The notes below the pieces were generated by a model. It saw only the letters and a list, made by a program, of their open reading frames with translations. It was not told the DNA's origin and did no database searches. Shown piece by piece: positions 15,806 to 24,094 of a stretch of 64,000 nucleotides of DNA. Origin of the DNA: Salipiger bermudensis (GTDB lineage Bacteria > Pseudomonadota > Alphaproteobacteria > Rhodobacterales > Rhodobacteraceae); assembly GCF_019801965.1 (NCBI RefSeq), contig NZ_JAHVIA010000002.1:248001-312000 (forward strand), given 5' to 3'. Position 1 is the stretch's first letter. The number at the start of each line of letters is the position of its first letter. Made by a program: the position numbers and the translations under genes.

Positions 15806-16486
15806 TCAGATCCGCCGCAGCGCCGCCAGCGCCACCACCGGCCCGGTGGCGACGCCACCCGGCGCGCCGCCCGACGGCTCGTCGGTGATCGCCAGGGTGG
15901 CGTTGAGCATCAGCGGGCGCAGCTCCTCCGGGATCGGCATCGCCGCCTGACCGGCATCGGGCATCACCCCGAGCGAGATCGGCGCGGCCTCCCCGGCGAT
16001 CAGCCAGAGCTCGAAATCGCGGCCCTCGGAGGCGGGCGCGCCGCCCACCGAGACCCGCATCTCACCGCGCGCCTCGTCATAGAGCGCCGCCAGCCGCACC
16101 GTTCCGTCCTCGGAAACCATGTCGGAGACCCAGAGCGGCCCCGGCACGGTGGCCAGTGGCGCGCCGAACCACAGCACCGCTGCCAGCGTCGCGGTCGAGA
16201 GCGCCCCGGCTGCGGCGATCCAGCGCCAGGGCGAGAGGCGCCGTGCCTCGGGAAACAGGCGCGCCTCCAGCCCGCGCCATGCGGCTGCGGGCGGGGCGAC
16301 CGGCGCCAGGGCGTCGTTCAGCGGATCTAGACGGGTCTCCCAGAGCGTGACTTCGGCGGCGAAACTCGGTTCGCGGTCGATCCGCGCCGCCACCGCGCTG
16401 CGTGTCGCGGCGTCGAGCGTGCCCAGCACGTATTCCCCGGCGAGGGCGAGATCGTCTGTCGAAAGGTCGGTCACGGCGAGAGGCAA
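15806..16486 (-). CDS. RskA-like anti-sigma factor
   Basis: A 226-residue protein with a short cytoplasmic N-terminal anti-sigma region (LALAGEYVLGTLDAATRSAV is typical of RskA-type proteins), one transmembrane helix near residues 88-110 and a periplasmic RskA C-terminal domain ending in a beta-rich part (GRDFELWLIAGEAAPISLG). It should hold the co-encoded ECF sigma factor at the membrane and release it on a periplasmic signal. Zinc-binding HxxxCxxC residues of ChrR-type anti-sigmas are absent. Its start overlaps the sigma gene by 16 bases. Confidence 0.85.
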   Translation of the reverse strand: MPLAVTDLSTDDLALAGEYVLGTLDAATRSAVAARIDREPSFAAEVTLWETRLDPLNDALAPVAPPAAAWRGLEARLFPEARRLSPWRWIAAAGALSTATLAAVLWFGAPLATVPGPLWVSDMVSEDGTVRLAALYDEARGEMRVSVGGAPASEGRDFELWLIAGEAAPISLGVMPDAGQAAMPIPEELRPLMLNATLAITDEPSGGAPGGVATGPVVALAALRRI

Positions 16487-17016
16487 TTCCGCAGCTGGAT
16501 CAGGCTGCGGCGCAGCCAGCTTCGCATGGTGTTGAGCGGCACCGAGTAGCGCTCGGAGAGCTCGAGATAACTCTCGCCCTCGACATAGGCAAGCCGCACC
16601 GCCTCGGCGCGTTCGGGCATCAGCCCGTCCATGCAGCCCTCGATGCGGCGCCCTTCCGAGCTGGTGATCGCGGTGGCCTCGGGGTCGGGGCCGGGATCGG
16701 CGACCTGTTCGGCGGCATCGAGCGTGTAGGACCCCGCCTTCAGCGCGCGCAGCCGGTCAATGGCGTGGTTGCGGGTCACGGTGTTGAGCCAGGCGGCGGG
16801 GCTCGCGAGATCGGGGGCGAAGCGGTCGGCGCCGTGCCAGATCTTGACGAAGACTTCCTGCAGCGCGTCCTCGGCCTCGCGGCGGTCCTTCAGCAGCCTC
16901 AGGCAGATGGCGAAAAGCTTGGGCGAGGCGGCCTCGTAGAGCGCCTTGAACGCGGCGCGGTCGCGCAGGGCGACGCGGGCCAGCAGATGGGCGAGGTCGG
17001 CGGCTTGGGTGCTCAT
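16471..17016 (-). CDS. ECF RNA polymerase sigma factor (SigK-like)
   Basis: A 181-residue extracytoplasmic-function sigma factor. Region 2 is visible in FKALYEAASPKLFAICLRLL and DALQEVFVKIWH followed by WLNTVTRNHAIDRLR. Region 4 is in AVRLAYVEGESYLELSERY and PLNTMRSWLRRSL. It is co-transcribed with the RskA-like anti-sigma gene and divergent from the flavin oxidase operon, with only about 100 bp between. It therefore probably controls itself and that operon, the arrangement expected of a stress regulator of membrane lipid modification. Confidence 0.88.
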   Translation of the reverse strand: MSTQAADLAHLLARVALRDRAAFKALYEAASPKLFAICLRLLKDRREAEDALQEVFVKIWHGADRFAPDLASPAAWLNTVTRNHAIDRLRALKAGSYTLDAAEQVADPGPDPEATAITSSEGRRIEGCMDGLMPERAEAVRLAYVEGESYLELSERYSVPLNTMRSWLRRSLIQLRNCLSP

Positions 17017-17117
17017 CTCGGGCGCCTGGCTCCTTGCGAGGTTTTTTCGCCGGAAGTGAAACTTTTCTCACGCCCGCTCCGTCTCTTACTTCGTGACCAT
17101 GACAAAGCGAGGCGAGT

Positions 17118-18425
17118 GTGACAAGCGCAGGCATGAAAACCGCCGTGATCGGCAGCGGCATCTCCGGACTGGCCACCGCGTGGCTGCTCGGGCCGCATCA
17201 GGACGTGACCCTCTTCGAGGCCGATGCCCGGCCCGGCGGCCATGCCCGCACGGCGGAGGTTGACGGGGTCTCGGTCGATACCGGCTTCATCGTCTGCAAC
17301 CGGCGCACCTATCCGCTGTTCATCCCGATGCTCGAGCATCTGGGCGTCGAGCTGGCACCGAGCGACATGAGCTTTGCCGCGAGCTTCGGTGGCGGCAGGC
17401 TGGAATACGGCACCACCCGCACGCTCGACCTCTTCGCGCAGCCGCGCCGCTTCGCCGACCCGGCGCATTGGCGGATGATCCGCGACATTCTGCGTTTCTT
17501 CAAGGGGGCGCCCGATCACGTCAAACCCGGCACCAGCATCGGCGAACTGATCGCGGCGATGGGGCTCGGGCAGGAGTTCCGCGACCGCTTCCTGATGCCG
17601 ATCTCGGGCGCAATCTGGTCGACGCCGACTCAGGACATGCTCGAGTTTCCCGCCGAGAGCTTCGTGCGCTTCTTCGAGAACCACGGCCTGCTGACGGTCA
17701 ACGACCAGCCGCAATGGCTGACCGTGAAGGGCGGCTCGGCGCGCTATGTCGAGGCGATCCTGAAGGCGATGCGAGTCGAGCTGCGTCTCGGATGCCCGGT
17801 CTGGCAGGTGCGCCGCGATGGCGAGGGCGTGGTGGTGACCAGCGCGCGCGGCGAGGAGCGCTTCGACCGGGTGGTGATGGCGACCCACGCGCCGCAGAGC
17901 TTTGCCATGCTCGACCGGCCCGACCCGCAGGAGCGCGCCATTCTCGGCGCCTTCCGCACCGAGCCCAACCGGATGGTGCTGCATTCCGACACGCGGCTGA
18001 TGCCGCGCACGCGCAAGATCTGGTCGTCGTGGAACTATGTCACCGAGGCCGAGCAGATGCTCACCGACCGGCCGATCAGCCTGTCCTACTGGATGAACCG
18101 GCTGCAGCCTCTGGGCACCGACCGGCCGCTGATCGTGACGCTGAATCCCGAGATCGAGCCGGTGAATGTCCATGACGAGGCGGTGCTGAACCACCCGCAA
18201 TTCGACGCGGCCACGCTCTCGGCGCAGGCGCGGCTGCCGGAGATCCAGGGCCGCGGTGGGATCTATTACGCCGGGGCCTGGACGCGCTACGGCTTCCACG
18301 AGGACGGCGTGCTCTCGGCGCTGCGGGTGGCGCAGGCGATGGGCATCGACTGGCCGCTCGGCGCCGATCCCTGGGGCGGCAGCGTGGCACGCGAGGCGGA
18401 GGGCACGCTGGAGGCGGCGGAATGA
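17118..18425 (+). CDS. FAD-dependent amine oxidase-like oxidoreductase
   Basis: A 435-residue flavoprotein. The dinucleotide-binding motif GSGISGLATAW lies near residues 12-22 and the FAD-contacting EADARPGGHARTAEVDG follows; the C-terminal FAD motif includes IYYAGAWTRYGFHEDG. Proteins of this type are found with DUF1365 and cyclopropane-fatty-acid-synthase genes and are thought to oxidise fatty-acid or related lipid substrates. GTG 17118 is taken as start; ATG 17133 is nearly as likely. It leads a five-gene operon with overlapping or nearly overlapping stops and starts. Confidence 0.87.
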   Translation: MTSAGMKTAVIGSGISGLATAWLLGPHQDVTLFEADARPGGHARTAEVDGVSVDTGFIVCNRRTYPLFIPMLEHLGVELAPSDMSFAASFGGGRLEYGTTRTLDLFAQPRRFADPAHWRMIRDILRFFKGAPDHVKPGTSIGELIAAMGLGQEFRDRFLMPISGAIWSTPTQDMLEFPAESFVRFFENHGLLTVNDQPQWLTVKGGSARYVEAILKAMRVELRLGCPVWQVRRDGEGVVVTSARGEERFDRVVMATHAPQSFAMLDRPDPQERAILGAFRTEPNRMVLHSDTRLMPRTRKIWSSWNYVTEAEQMLTDRPISLSYWMNRLQPLGTDRPLIVTLNPEIEPVNVHDEAVLNHPQFDAATLSAQARLPEIQGRGGIYYAGAWTRYGFHEDGVLSALRVAQAMGIDWPLGADPWGGSVAREAEGTLEAAE

Positions 18426-19210
18426 CCGATCTCTGGCAGGGCGCCCTGGTGGACTGCCGGATCTGGCATGCGCGAAAGGGCGATGTCGATCGGGAGTTTC
18501 GCTATCGCGCCAGCTACCTGGCGCTGCCGGTCGACGCGTTCGAGGCCGGGCGTCTGCCGATCCGGCCCGACAGGCGCGGGCTTTGGTCGGTGCGACCGGG
18601 CGATTACGGCCAGCGCGATGGCGCCTCAATGGGCGCCTTCATCCGGTCGCAGCTGGCGCCTGCGGGGCTGGAGCACTGCGAGGTGACGCTGGTCACCATG
18701 CCGCGCTCGCCGTTTTACGGCTTCAACCCGGTGAGCTTCTGGCTGGCGCGCGACGAAGACGGTTTGCGCGCGGTGTTGGCGGAGGTGTCGAACACCTTCG
18801 GCGAGCGGCATTTCTACCTCTGCCACCACCCCGACAATCGCACCATCGAGCGCTCGGATCGGATCGTTGGGCGGAAGATCTTTCACGTCTCGCCCTTCCT
18901 GCCGCGCGAGGGGCATTACGTCTTCCGCTTCGATCCCGGCCCCGACCGCTTCGGCGCCTGGGTCGACTGGATCGGCGAGGGCGGCGAGGTTAAGCTTCAG
19001 ACTTCGATGAGCGGCCCGGCACGCCCCCTGAAAGGCTCCGCGCTGACCCGTTCCAAGTGGCGCCATGCCTTTCAGGCGCAGAAGGTGATCGCGCTGATCC
19101 ATTGGCAGGCGCTGAAGCTTGTTCTGCGGGGCGTCCGGGTTATCTCGAAACCAGAACAACTCGCTGAGCGAGGTTCGGAAGCGACAGGGAATGTGGGGCA
19201 CGATGTTTGA
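18422..19210 (+). CDS. DUF1365 family protein
   Basis: A 262-residue protein of the DUF1365 family, recognisable from the N-terminal GALVDCRIWHARKGDVDREF, the central NPVSFWLARDEDGLRAVLAEV and VSPFLPREGHYVF. Function is unproven. It is nearly always encoded between the FAD amine oxidase and the CFA-like methyltransferase, as here, and is assumed to act on the same lipid. It starts in an ATGA overlap with the oxidase gene and runs 8 bases into the next gene. Confidence 0.88.
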   Translation: MTDLWQGALVDCRIWHARKGDVDREFRYRASYLALPVDAFEAGRLPIRPDRRGLWSVRPGDYGQRDGASMGAFIRSQLAPAGLEHCEVTLVTMPRSPFYGFNPVSFWLARDEDGLRAVLAEVSNTFGERHFYLCHHPDNRTIERSDRIVGRKIFHVSPFLPREGHYVFRFDPGPDRFGAWVDWIGEGGEVKLQTSMSGPARPLKGSALTRSKWRHAFQAQKVIALIHWQALKLVLRGVRVISKPEQLAERGSEATGNVGHDV

Positions 19211-20375
19211 ACGCCAGATCGAAAGCAAACTGCTGAGTTGTCTCGACAAGATCGAGTATGGAAGCCTTGAACTAACGACGCCGGACGGCAAGGTCCGGCA
19301 GTTCGGGGGGCGCCAACCGGGGCCCGCGGCGGACCTGACCATCGCCGACTGGCGGGCGGTGCCGGCGGCGGCGGCGAAAGGCGATGTGGGGCTCACCGAG
19401 GCCTATCGCGACGGCTGGTGCGACAGCCGCGATCTCGCCGCCTTCCTGGTCTTCGGCCTGAAGAACGAGGCGGCGCTCGAGCCCTTCCTCTATGGCCGCG
19501 CGTGGCAGAGTCTGCTGATCCGCGCGCTCTACATCTTCAACCGCAACACCAAGCGCGGATCGCGGCGCAACATCCAGGCGCATTACGATCTCGGCAATGA
19601 TTTCTACAAGCTCTGGCTCGACGAGACGATGACCTATTCCTCGGCGATCTTCTCGCCGGAGGACGCGGCCAGCGCAGACCCGCTGGTGCCGGCGCAGCAC
19701 CGCAAGTATGACCGCATCCTCGACGGGCTGGCCGCACAGTCGGGCCGGGTGCTGGAGATCGGCTGCGGCTGGGGCGGCTTTGCCGAGCGCGCCATGCAGC
19801 GCGGGGATTTCGCGCCCAAGGGCCTGACGCTCTCGCATGAGCAGGCCAGCTTCGCCCGCGAGCGTCTGGGCCGCGAGGCCGAGATCGTGCTGCAGGATTA
19901 CCGCGACGAATACGGCACCTATGACCACGTGGTCTCGATCGAGATGTTCGAGGCGGTCGGCGAGCGCTACTGGCCGACTTATTTCGAGAAGGTCGCCCAC
20001 GTGCTGAGCCAGAAGGGCCGGGCGATGATACAGACCATCACCGTGGCCGACCGCTATTTCGACCGTTACCGCGCCGGCGGCGACATGATCCGTAGCTTCA
20101 TCTTCCCGGGCGGCATGTTGCCCTCGTCGCCGGTCTTCGAGGAGGTCGCCGGCAAGGCCGGGCTGCGCGTCGAGGACAACCACGCCTTCGGGCTCGACTA
20201 TGCCCGCACCCTGCGCGACTGGCTCGACCGGTTCGACGCCAAGGTCGCGGAGGTGCGCGGCCTCGGCTTCGATGACGGCTTCATCCGGGTCTGGCGCTTC
20301 TACCTCGCTGCCTGCATTGCCTCGTTCGAGACCGGTCGAACCAACGTGCACCAGTACCGGCTGGCCCATGCCTGA
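19203..20375 (+). CDS. Cyclopropane-fatty-acyl-phospholipid synthase-like methyltransferase
   Basis: A 390-residue SAM-dependent enzyme of the CFA synthase family. HYDLGNDFYKLWLD at 127-140 is the family signature and EIGCGWGGFAE at 185-195 the SAM-binding loop. It should transfer a methylene or methyl group to unsaturated acyl chains in membrane phospholipids. ATG 19203 is chosen because GGGG lies just upstream and the region before it is the DUF1365 coding end; ATG 19191 is an alternative. In Rhodobacter, related clusters serve singlet-oxygen defence and furan or cyclopropane fatty acid formation, so a similar role is inferred. Confidence 0.88.
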   Translation: MFERQIESKLLSCLDKIEYGSLELTTPDGKVRQFGGRQPGPAADLTIADWRAVPAAAAKGDVGLTEAYRDGWCDSRDLAAFLVFGLKNEAALEPFLYGRAWQSLLIRALYIFNRNTKRGSRRNIQAHYDLGNDFYKLWLDETMTYSSAIFSPEDAASADPLVPAQHRKYDRILDGLAAQSGRVLEIGCGWGGFAERAMQRGDFAPKGLTLSHEQASFARERLGREAEIVLQDYRDEYGTYDHVVSIEMFEAVGERYWPTYFEKVAHVLSQKGRAMIQTITVADRYFDRYRAGGDMIRSFIFPGGMLPSSPVFEEVAGKAGLRVEDNHAFGLDYARTLRDWLDRFDAKVAEVRGLGFDDGFIRVWRFYLAACIASFETGRTNVHQYRLAHA

Positions 20376-21102
20376 GGCACCGCGCATCTGGATCATGGGC
20401 GCCTCCGACGGGATCGGCGCCGAACTGGCCCGCGCCTATGCACGGCGCGGCGCGAAGCTGGTGCTCTCGGCGCGCTCGGAGGAGCCGCTGCACAAGCTGG
20501 CCGACGAGATCGGCGGCGCCGAGGTGGTGACGGCGGATGTCTCCGATCTCGGGAGCCTGCAGGCGGCGGCGGATAGGATCGCCGAGGGCGGGCTGCTCGA
20601 CAGCGCGATAACGCTGGCGGCGCTCTACGATCCCGGCAAGGTGATGGAGATCGACCCGGACTTTGCCGCCAAGATCGTTGCCGTGAACCTCACGGGCACC
20701 TTCCATTTCGCCCGCGTCGCCGAGCCGCTGCTGCGCGACGGCGGCGATCTGGTGCTGACCGGGTCGGTCGCGGGCTATGTCGGGCTGCCGCAGGGGCAGA
20801 TCTACTCTGCCTCCAAGGCCGGGGTGATCAACCTCGTGGAAAGCCTGCGCGCCGAACTGGCGCCGCGCGTCAACGTGCGGATGATCTCGCCGGGCTTCGT
20901 CGATACGCGGCTGACCGAGAAGAACGATTTCGACATGCCGGCGGTGATCCAGCCTGAGGACGCGGCCAACCGCATCGTCAAGGGGCTCGACGGCAAGCGC
21001 TTCGAGGTGCATTTCCCGCGCCGGCTGACGCTGTCGCTGAAGCTCCTGCGTATGCTGCCCTATGCGATTTCGATGCGGCTGACCCGCAAGCTGGTGCAAT
21101 GA
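20368..21102 (+). CDS. Short-chain dehydrogenase/reductase
   Basis: A 244-residue NAD(P)-dependent oxidoreductase. The Rossmann motif GASDGIGAE starts near residue 11 and the catalytic YSASK follows TGSVAGYVGLPQGQI. The substrate is unknown; operon position suggests a lipid-derived alcohol, ketone or aldehyde. It starts within the last 8 bases of the methyltransferase gene and its end overlaps the TspO-like gene (ATGA), so it belongs to the same coupled operon. Confidence 0.88.
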   Translation: MPEAPRIWIMGASDGIGAELARAYARRGAKLVLSARSEEPLHKLADEIGGAEVVTADVSDLGSLQAAADRIAEGGLLDSAITLAALYDPGKVMEIDPDFAAKIVAVNLTGTFHFARVAEPLLRDGGDLVLTGSVAGYVGLPQGQIYSASKAGVINLVESLRAELAPRVNVRMISPGFVDTRLTEKNDFDMPAVIQPEDAANRIVKGLDGKRFEVHFPRRLTLSLKLLRMLPYAISMRLTRKLVQ

Positions 21103-21803
21103 GCCGGGCCCTGGCGCCGCTGGTTCTGCTGCTGGCGCTGGGTTTTGCGCTCTCGCCCACGGTGACGGGCGGGTTTCCCGGCTTCTCGCCGACGCAATTC
21201 CCGGTGGTGCAGTCGTTCTGGCCGGTGCAGCCGGTGGGCTGGGCGTTCTCGATCTGGGGCGTGATCTTCCTGCTGCTGATCGCCAGCGCGGCTTACGGGC
21301 TCTGGCGGCACCGGCTCGACCCGGCGTGGCAGCCGATGCGGGCGCCGTTGGCGGTGAGCCTCGGGCTTGGCATGTTCTGGGTCGTGGCGGCGCAGTGGCA
21401 GCCGGTGCTGGCCACGGTGATGATCATCTTCATGGCCGCCGCCGCCACCGAGGCGCTGTTGCGCGCGCCCCGGGAGCTTGCCGCGCGGGTGCCGGTGGGG
21501 CTCTACGCGGGCTGGCTGACCGCGGCGGCGGGCGTCGCCATGGGCGCAAGCCTCAGCGGCTACGGCGTGATGAGCGCGCAGGCCGCAGCACTGGTGCTGC
21601 TGGCGCTGCTCTTCGGGATCGCGGGTTTCGTGCTGTGGCTGCGGCCCGGGGCCTATGCCTATGCCTTCGGGGTCGGCTGGGCCTATATGGGCGTCATCGT
21701 CGCCAATCTCGAGGTCTCCAACACCCCCGTCATCGCTCTGGCGGCGGCGGGCATCGTGCTGGTGGTGGCGGTCCCGCTGCTGCGGCGGGCGCGACCGGCC
21801 TGA
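21099..21803 (+). CDS. TspO/tryptophan-rich sensory-protein-like membrane protein
   Basis: A 234-residue integral membrane protein with about seven hydrophobic helices. Tryptophan/proline-rich stretches in the first helices (SFWPVQPVGWAFSIWGVIFL) resemble the TspO-like group. Homologues are placed with photo-oxidative stress or tetrapyrrole genes in Rhodobacter relatives, but no ligand can be assigned. It ends the operon started by the flavin oxidase and converges on the DUF2177 gene, 8 bases away. Confidence 0.72.
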   Translation: MSRALAPLVLLLALGFALSPTVTGGFPGFSPTQFPVVQSFWPVQPVGWAFSIWGVIFLLLIASAAYGLWRHRLDPAWQPMRAPLAVSLGLGMFWVVAAQWQPVLATVMIIFMAAAATEALLRAPRELAARVPVGLYAGWLTAAAGVAMGASLSGYGVMSAQAAALVLLALLFGIAGFVLWLRPGAYAYAFGVGWAYMGVIVANLEVSNTPVIALAAAGIVLVVAVPLLRRARPA

Positions 21804-21811
21804 TGGTCCGC

Positions 21812-22213
21812 TCAGCCGTGGATCCAGCGGGTGATCGTCAATCCCGCCCAGGCCGAGCCGCCGGTCAGCGCCGCGCCCCAGAGCGAGTCGGTGATGACCT
21901 GCTGGTAACTCCAGCCCTTGAGCGTCGCGAGGTTGGTGAACTCGTAGGTGCCGTAGCACATCAGACCCAGCAGCGCGCCGCCGAGCAGCGCCTGCGCCGG
22001 GCGGCCGGTGGCCAGCGCCGGCACCGAGACGAAATACAGCAGGCCGACAATGTAGAAGGCATAGAACAGCCCCGCCGGGCCAAGCCGCAGCGGATCGGCG
22101 AGCATGTCGCCCACGTGGCGCTCGAAGACCGGTTTGATGATCGTGGTGATGCCGATGATGTCGATCACCAGGAAGATGATCAGGGTCGAGGCGTAGAGGG
22201 TGACAAGCTGCAT
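21812..22213 (-). CDS. DUF2177 family membrane protein
   Basis: A 133-residue protein with four hydrophobic helices, recognisable as DUF2177 from FLVIDIIGI in the first helix, CYGTYEFTNLATLKGW and DSLWGAALTG. ATG 22213 is supported by AGGAG upstream on the minus strand; a much longer open frame in this register is an artefact of high GC. Function is unknown. Homologues occur next to photolyase and lipid-modification genes, as here. Confidence 0.82.
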   Translation of the reverse strand: MQLVTLYASTLIIFLVIDIIGITTIIKPVFERHVGDMLADPLRLGPAGLFYAFYIVGLLYFVSVPALATGRPAQALLGGALLGLMCYGTYEFTNLATLKGWSYQQVITDSLWGAALTGGSAWAGLTITRWIHG

Positions 22214-22237
22214 CGCGTTTCTCCTGCGGTTTTCCAA

Positions 22238-22263
22238 GGAACGAGTCGCGCGAGCGAAAAGTT
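22238..22263 (+). promoter_or_regulatory. Candidate ECF-type promoter for the DUF2256-photolyase operon
   Basis: GGAAC at 22238-22242 is separated by 17 bases from AGTT at 22260-22263. This resembles the alphaproteobacterial EcfG consensus (GGAAC, 16-17 bases, CGTT) with one mismatch. It lies about 60 bp before the 25-codon leader frame and in the divergent region with DUF2177. Use by EcfG or by the ECF factor at 16471 is inference. Confidence 0.4.
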
Positions 22264-22321
22264 GCGCCTTGCGGCGAAGTCCGGGGCCTGCCGCGGCAAC
22301 GATCTCGAACGGGAGGATGAC

Positions 22322-22399
22322 ATGACCAGTTTTGCGATCCGGAACGGTCTTGCGCCTAATGGGGCGGCCACGGGCGGTTCGGCCGTATCGGGGGGCTGA
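22322..22399 (+). CDS. 25-codon leader reading frame
   Basis: A 25-residue frame (begins MTSFAIRNGLAP, Gly/Ala-rich end) with a very good ribosome-binding site, GGGAGG ending 5 bases before ATG. Its stop lies 4 bases before the DUF2256 start. It is probably translated and may couple or attenuate translation of the next gene; a free function is not evident. The assignment rests on signals and spacing only. Confidence 0.4.
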   Translation: MTSFAIRNGLAPNGAATGGSAVSGG

Positions 22400-22403
22400 G
22401 CGC

Positions 22404-22556
22404 ATGGCGAAGATGCGCAAGAAGGCCGATCTGCCGCAGAAGCTCTGCGCCCATTGCGGGCGCCCCTTCGTGTGGCGGCGCAAATGGGCGCGTGACTGGG
22501 GCGCGGTGAAATACTGCTCCGACCGCTGCCGCAGCGAGGCGAGGGCCGGCGCATGA
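22404..22556 (+). CDS. DUF2256 family zinc-ribbon-like protein
   Basis: A 50-residue protein with two CxxC-like pairs (LCAHCGRPF and YCSDRCRSEA) and a basic linker rich in Trp/Arg (WRRKWARDWG). This matches the DUF2256 family, which is almost always encoded directly before cryptochrome/photolyase genes. ATG 22404 is the start because the upstream part of the frame has no domain. Its stop overlaps the photolyase ATG (ATGA). A role in photolyase maturation or metal handling is plausible but unproven. Confidence 0.85.
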   Translation: MAKMRKKADLPQKLCAHCGRPFVWRRKWARDWGAVKYCSDRCRSEARAGA

Positions 22557-24085
22557 CCGAGACGCTGCGCTTCGTGCTGGGCGACCAGCTGACCCGTTCG
22601 CTGTCCACGCTTTCGGATCTCGATGCCGAGAAGGACGTGGTGCTGATGGTCGAGGTCGGCGACGAGACCAGCTATGTCCGCCACCACCCGCAGAAGATCG
22701 CGCTGATCCTCTCGGCCATGCGCCACTTCGCGGAAGAGCTGCGCGAGAAGGGCGTCACGGTCGATTACGTCAGGCTCGATGACGACAAGAACAGCCACAG
22801 CTTCTCGGGCGAGCTCGAGCGCGCGGTGAAGCGCCACAAGCCCAAGCGCATCGTCGCCACCGAGCCCGGCGAGTGGCGCGTCTGGGAGATGATGCGCGAC
22901 TGGGAAAGCGATCTCGACCTGCCGGTGGAGATCCGCGAAGACGACCGCTTCTACTGTTCGCGTGACGATTTCGCCAAGCTGGTCGACGACAACAAGACCG
23001 GTCGGATGGAGTATTTCTACCGCGAGATGCGCCGCCGGACCGGCCTGCTGATGAAGGAGGGCGAGCCGGCGGGCGGGGCGTGGAACTTCGACGAGGAGAA
23101 CCGAAAATCGCTGCCCAAGGGGCTCGAGACGCCGCACCGGATGCGCTTTCACCCCGATGAGATCACCGAGGAGGTGCTGGAGCTGGTCTCTGCCCGCTTC
23201 GACAACCACTTCGGCGATCTCGAAGGCTTCGGCTGGGCCGTCACCCGAGAGGAGGCGCTGCGCGCTCTGCGGCATTTCCTGAAGGACTGCCTGCCGACCT
23301 TCGGCGATTACCAAGACGCCATGAAGACCGGTGAGGATTACCTCTTCCACGGGCTGATCTCGCCCTATCTCAACATCGGCCTGCTGACCGCTCGGGAAGT
23401 CTGCGACAAGGCCGTGCAGGCCTATGCCGATGGTGAGGCGCCGCTCAACGCGGTCGAAGGCTTCGTTCGGCAGATCCTCGGCTGGCGCGAGTTCGTGCGC
23501 GGTATCTACTGGACCGAGATGCCGGATTACGTGGAGAGCAATTACCTCAGCGCCAGGCGCGACCTGCCCGAGATGTACTGGGGGGCGGAAACCAAGATGC
23601 GCTGCATGTCGGAGTGCATCGGCGCCACCCGGCGCAACGCCTATGCCCATCACATCCAGCGCCTGATGGTGACCGGCAATTTCGCCCTGCTGGCGGGCGT
23701 CGAGCCGCGCCAGATCGAGCAATGGTATCTCGAGGTCTATGCCGATGCCTTCGAGTGGGTCGAGTTGCCCAACGTGCATGGCATGGTGATGCACGCCGAC
23801 GGAGGCCGGCTGGGCTCGAAGCCCTATGCCGCCTCGGGCGCATACATCAACCGCATGTCAGACTACTGCAAGAATTGCGACTACAGCCTCAAGCAGAAGA
23901 CCGGCAAGGAGGCCTGCCCGTTCAACTATCTCTACTGGAATTTCCTGATCGAGAACGAGGACAAGCTCGGGGACAATCACCGCATGGGGCTGATCTATGG
24001 AAGCCTGCGCAAGAAAAGCGAGGCCGAGCGCGAGGAGATCACGCGCTCGGCCAAGGCCTTTCTCGATGGCGGCGACTGGCCCTGA
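22553..24085 (+). CDS. phrB: FeS-type bacterial cryptochrome/(6-4) photolyase (PhrB/CryB family)
   Basis: A 510-residue flavoprotein of the FeS-BCP class. The N-terminal domain begins LRFVLGDQLTRSLSTL. The C-terminal half binds FAD and a 4Fe-4S cluster: Cys351 in KMRCMSEC, Cys439 and Cys442 in YCKNCDY, and Cys455 in ACPFN, the same pattern and spacing as Agrobacterium PhrB. Family members repair (6-4) photoproducts or act as cryptochromes (CryB of Rhodobacter). It is coupled to DUF2256 and lies close to the lipid photo-oxidative operon, supporting a light-stress role. Repair and signalling functions cannot be separated by sequence alone. Confidence 0.9.
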   Translation: MTETLRFVLGDQLTRSLSTLSDLDAEKDVVLMVEVGDETSYVRHHPQKIALILSAMRHFAEELREKGVTVDYVRLDDDKNSHSFSGELERAVKRHKPKRIVATEPGEWRVWEMMRDWESDLDLPVEIREDDRFYCSRDDFAKLVDDNKTGRMEYFYREMRRRTGLLMKEGEPAGGAWNFDEENRKSLPKGLETPHRMRFHPDEITEEVLELVSARFDNHFGDLEGFGWAVTREEALRALRHFLKDCLPTFGDYQDAMKTGEDYLFHGLISPYLNIGLLTAREVCDKAVQAYADGEAPLNAVEGFVRQILGWREFVRGIYWTEMPDYVESNYLSARRDLPEMYWGAETKMRCMSECIGATRRNAYAHHIQRLMVTGNFALLAGVEPRQIEQWYLEVYADAFEWVELPNVHGMVMHADGGRLGSKPYAASGAYINRMSDYCKNCDYSLKQKTGKEACPFNYLYWNFLIENEDKLGDNHRMGLIYGSLRKKSEAEREEITRSAKAFLDGGDWP

Positions 24086-24090
24086 GGGCC
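24078..24090. terminator. Small hairpin with the photolyase stop codon in its loop
   Basis: GGCCC and GGGCC flank TGA, the stop codon of the photolyase gene. It sits between convergent genes only 9 bases apart and might act as a bidirectional end signal. There is no T-run, so confidence is low. Confidence 0.3.
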
Positions 24091-24094
24091 GTGC

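Noticed and set aside
17017-17117. Specific sigma-factor promoter pair between the ECF operon and the flavin oxidase operon
   Set aside because: Promoters must be there, but I could not pick -35/-10 boxes that matched a consensus on both sides, so none is annotated.
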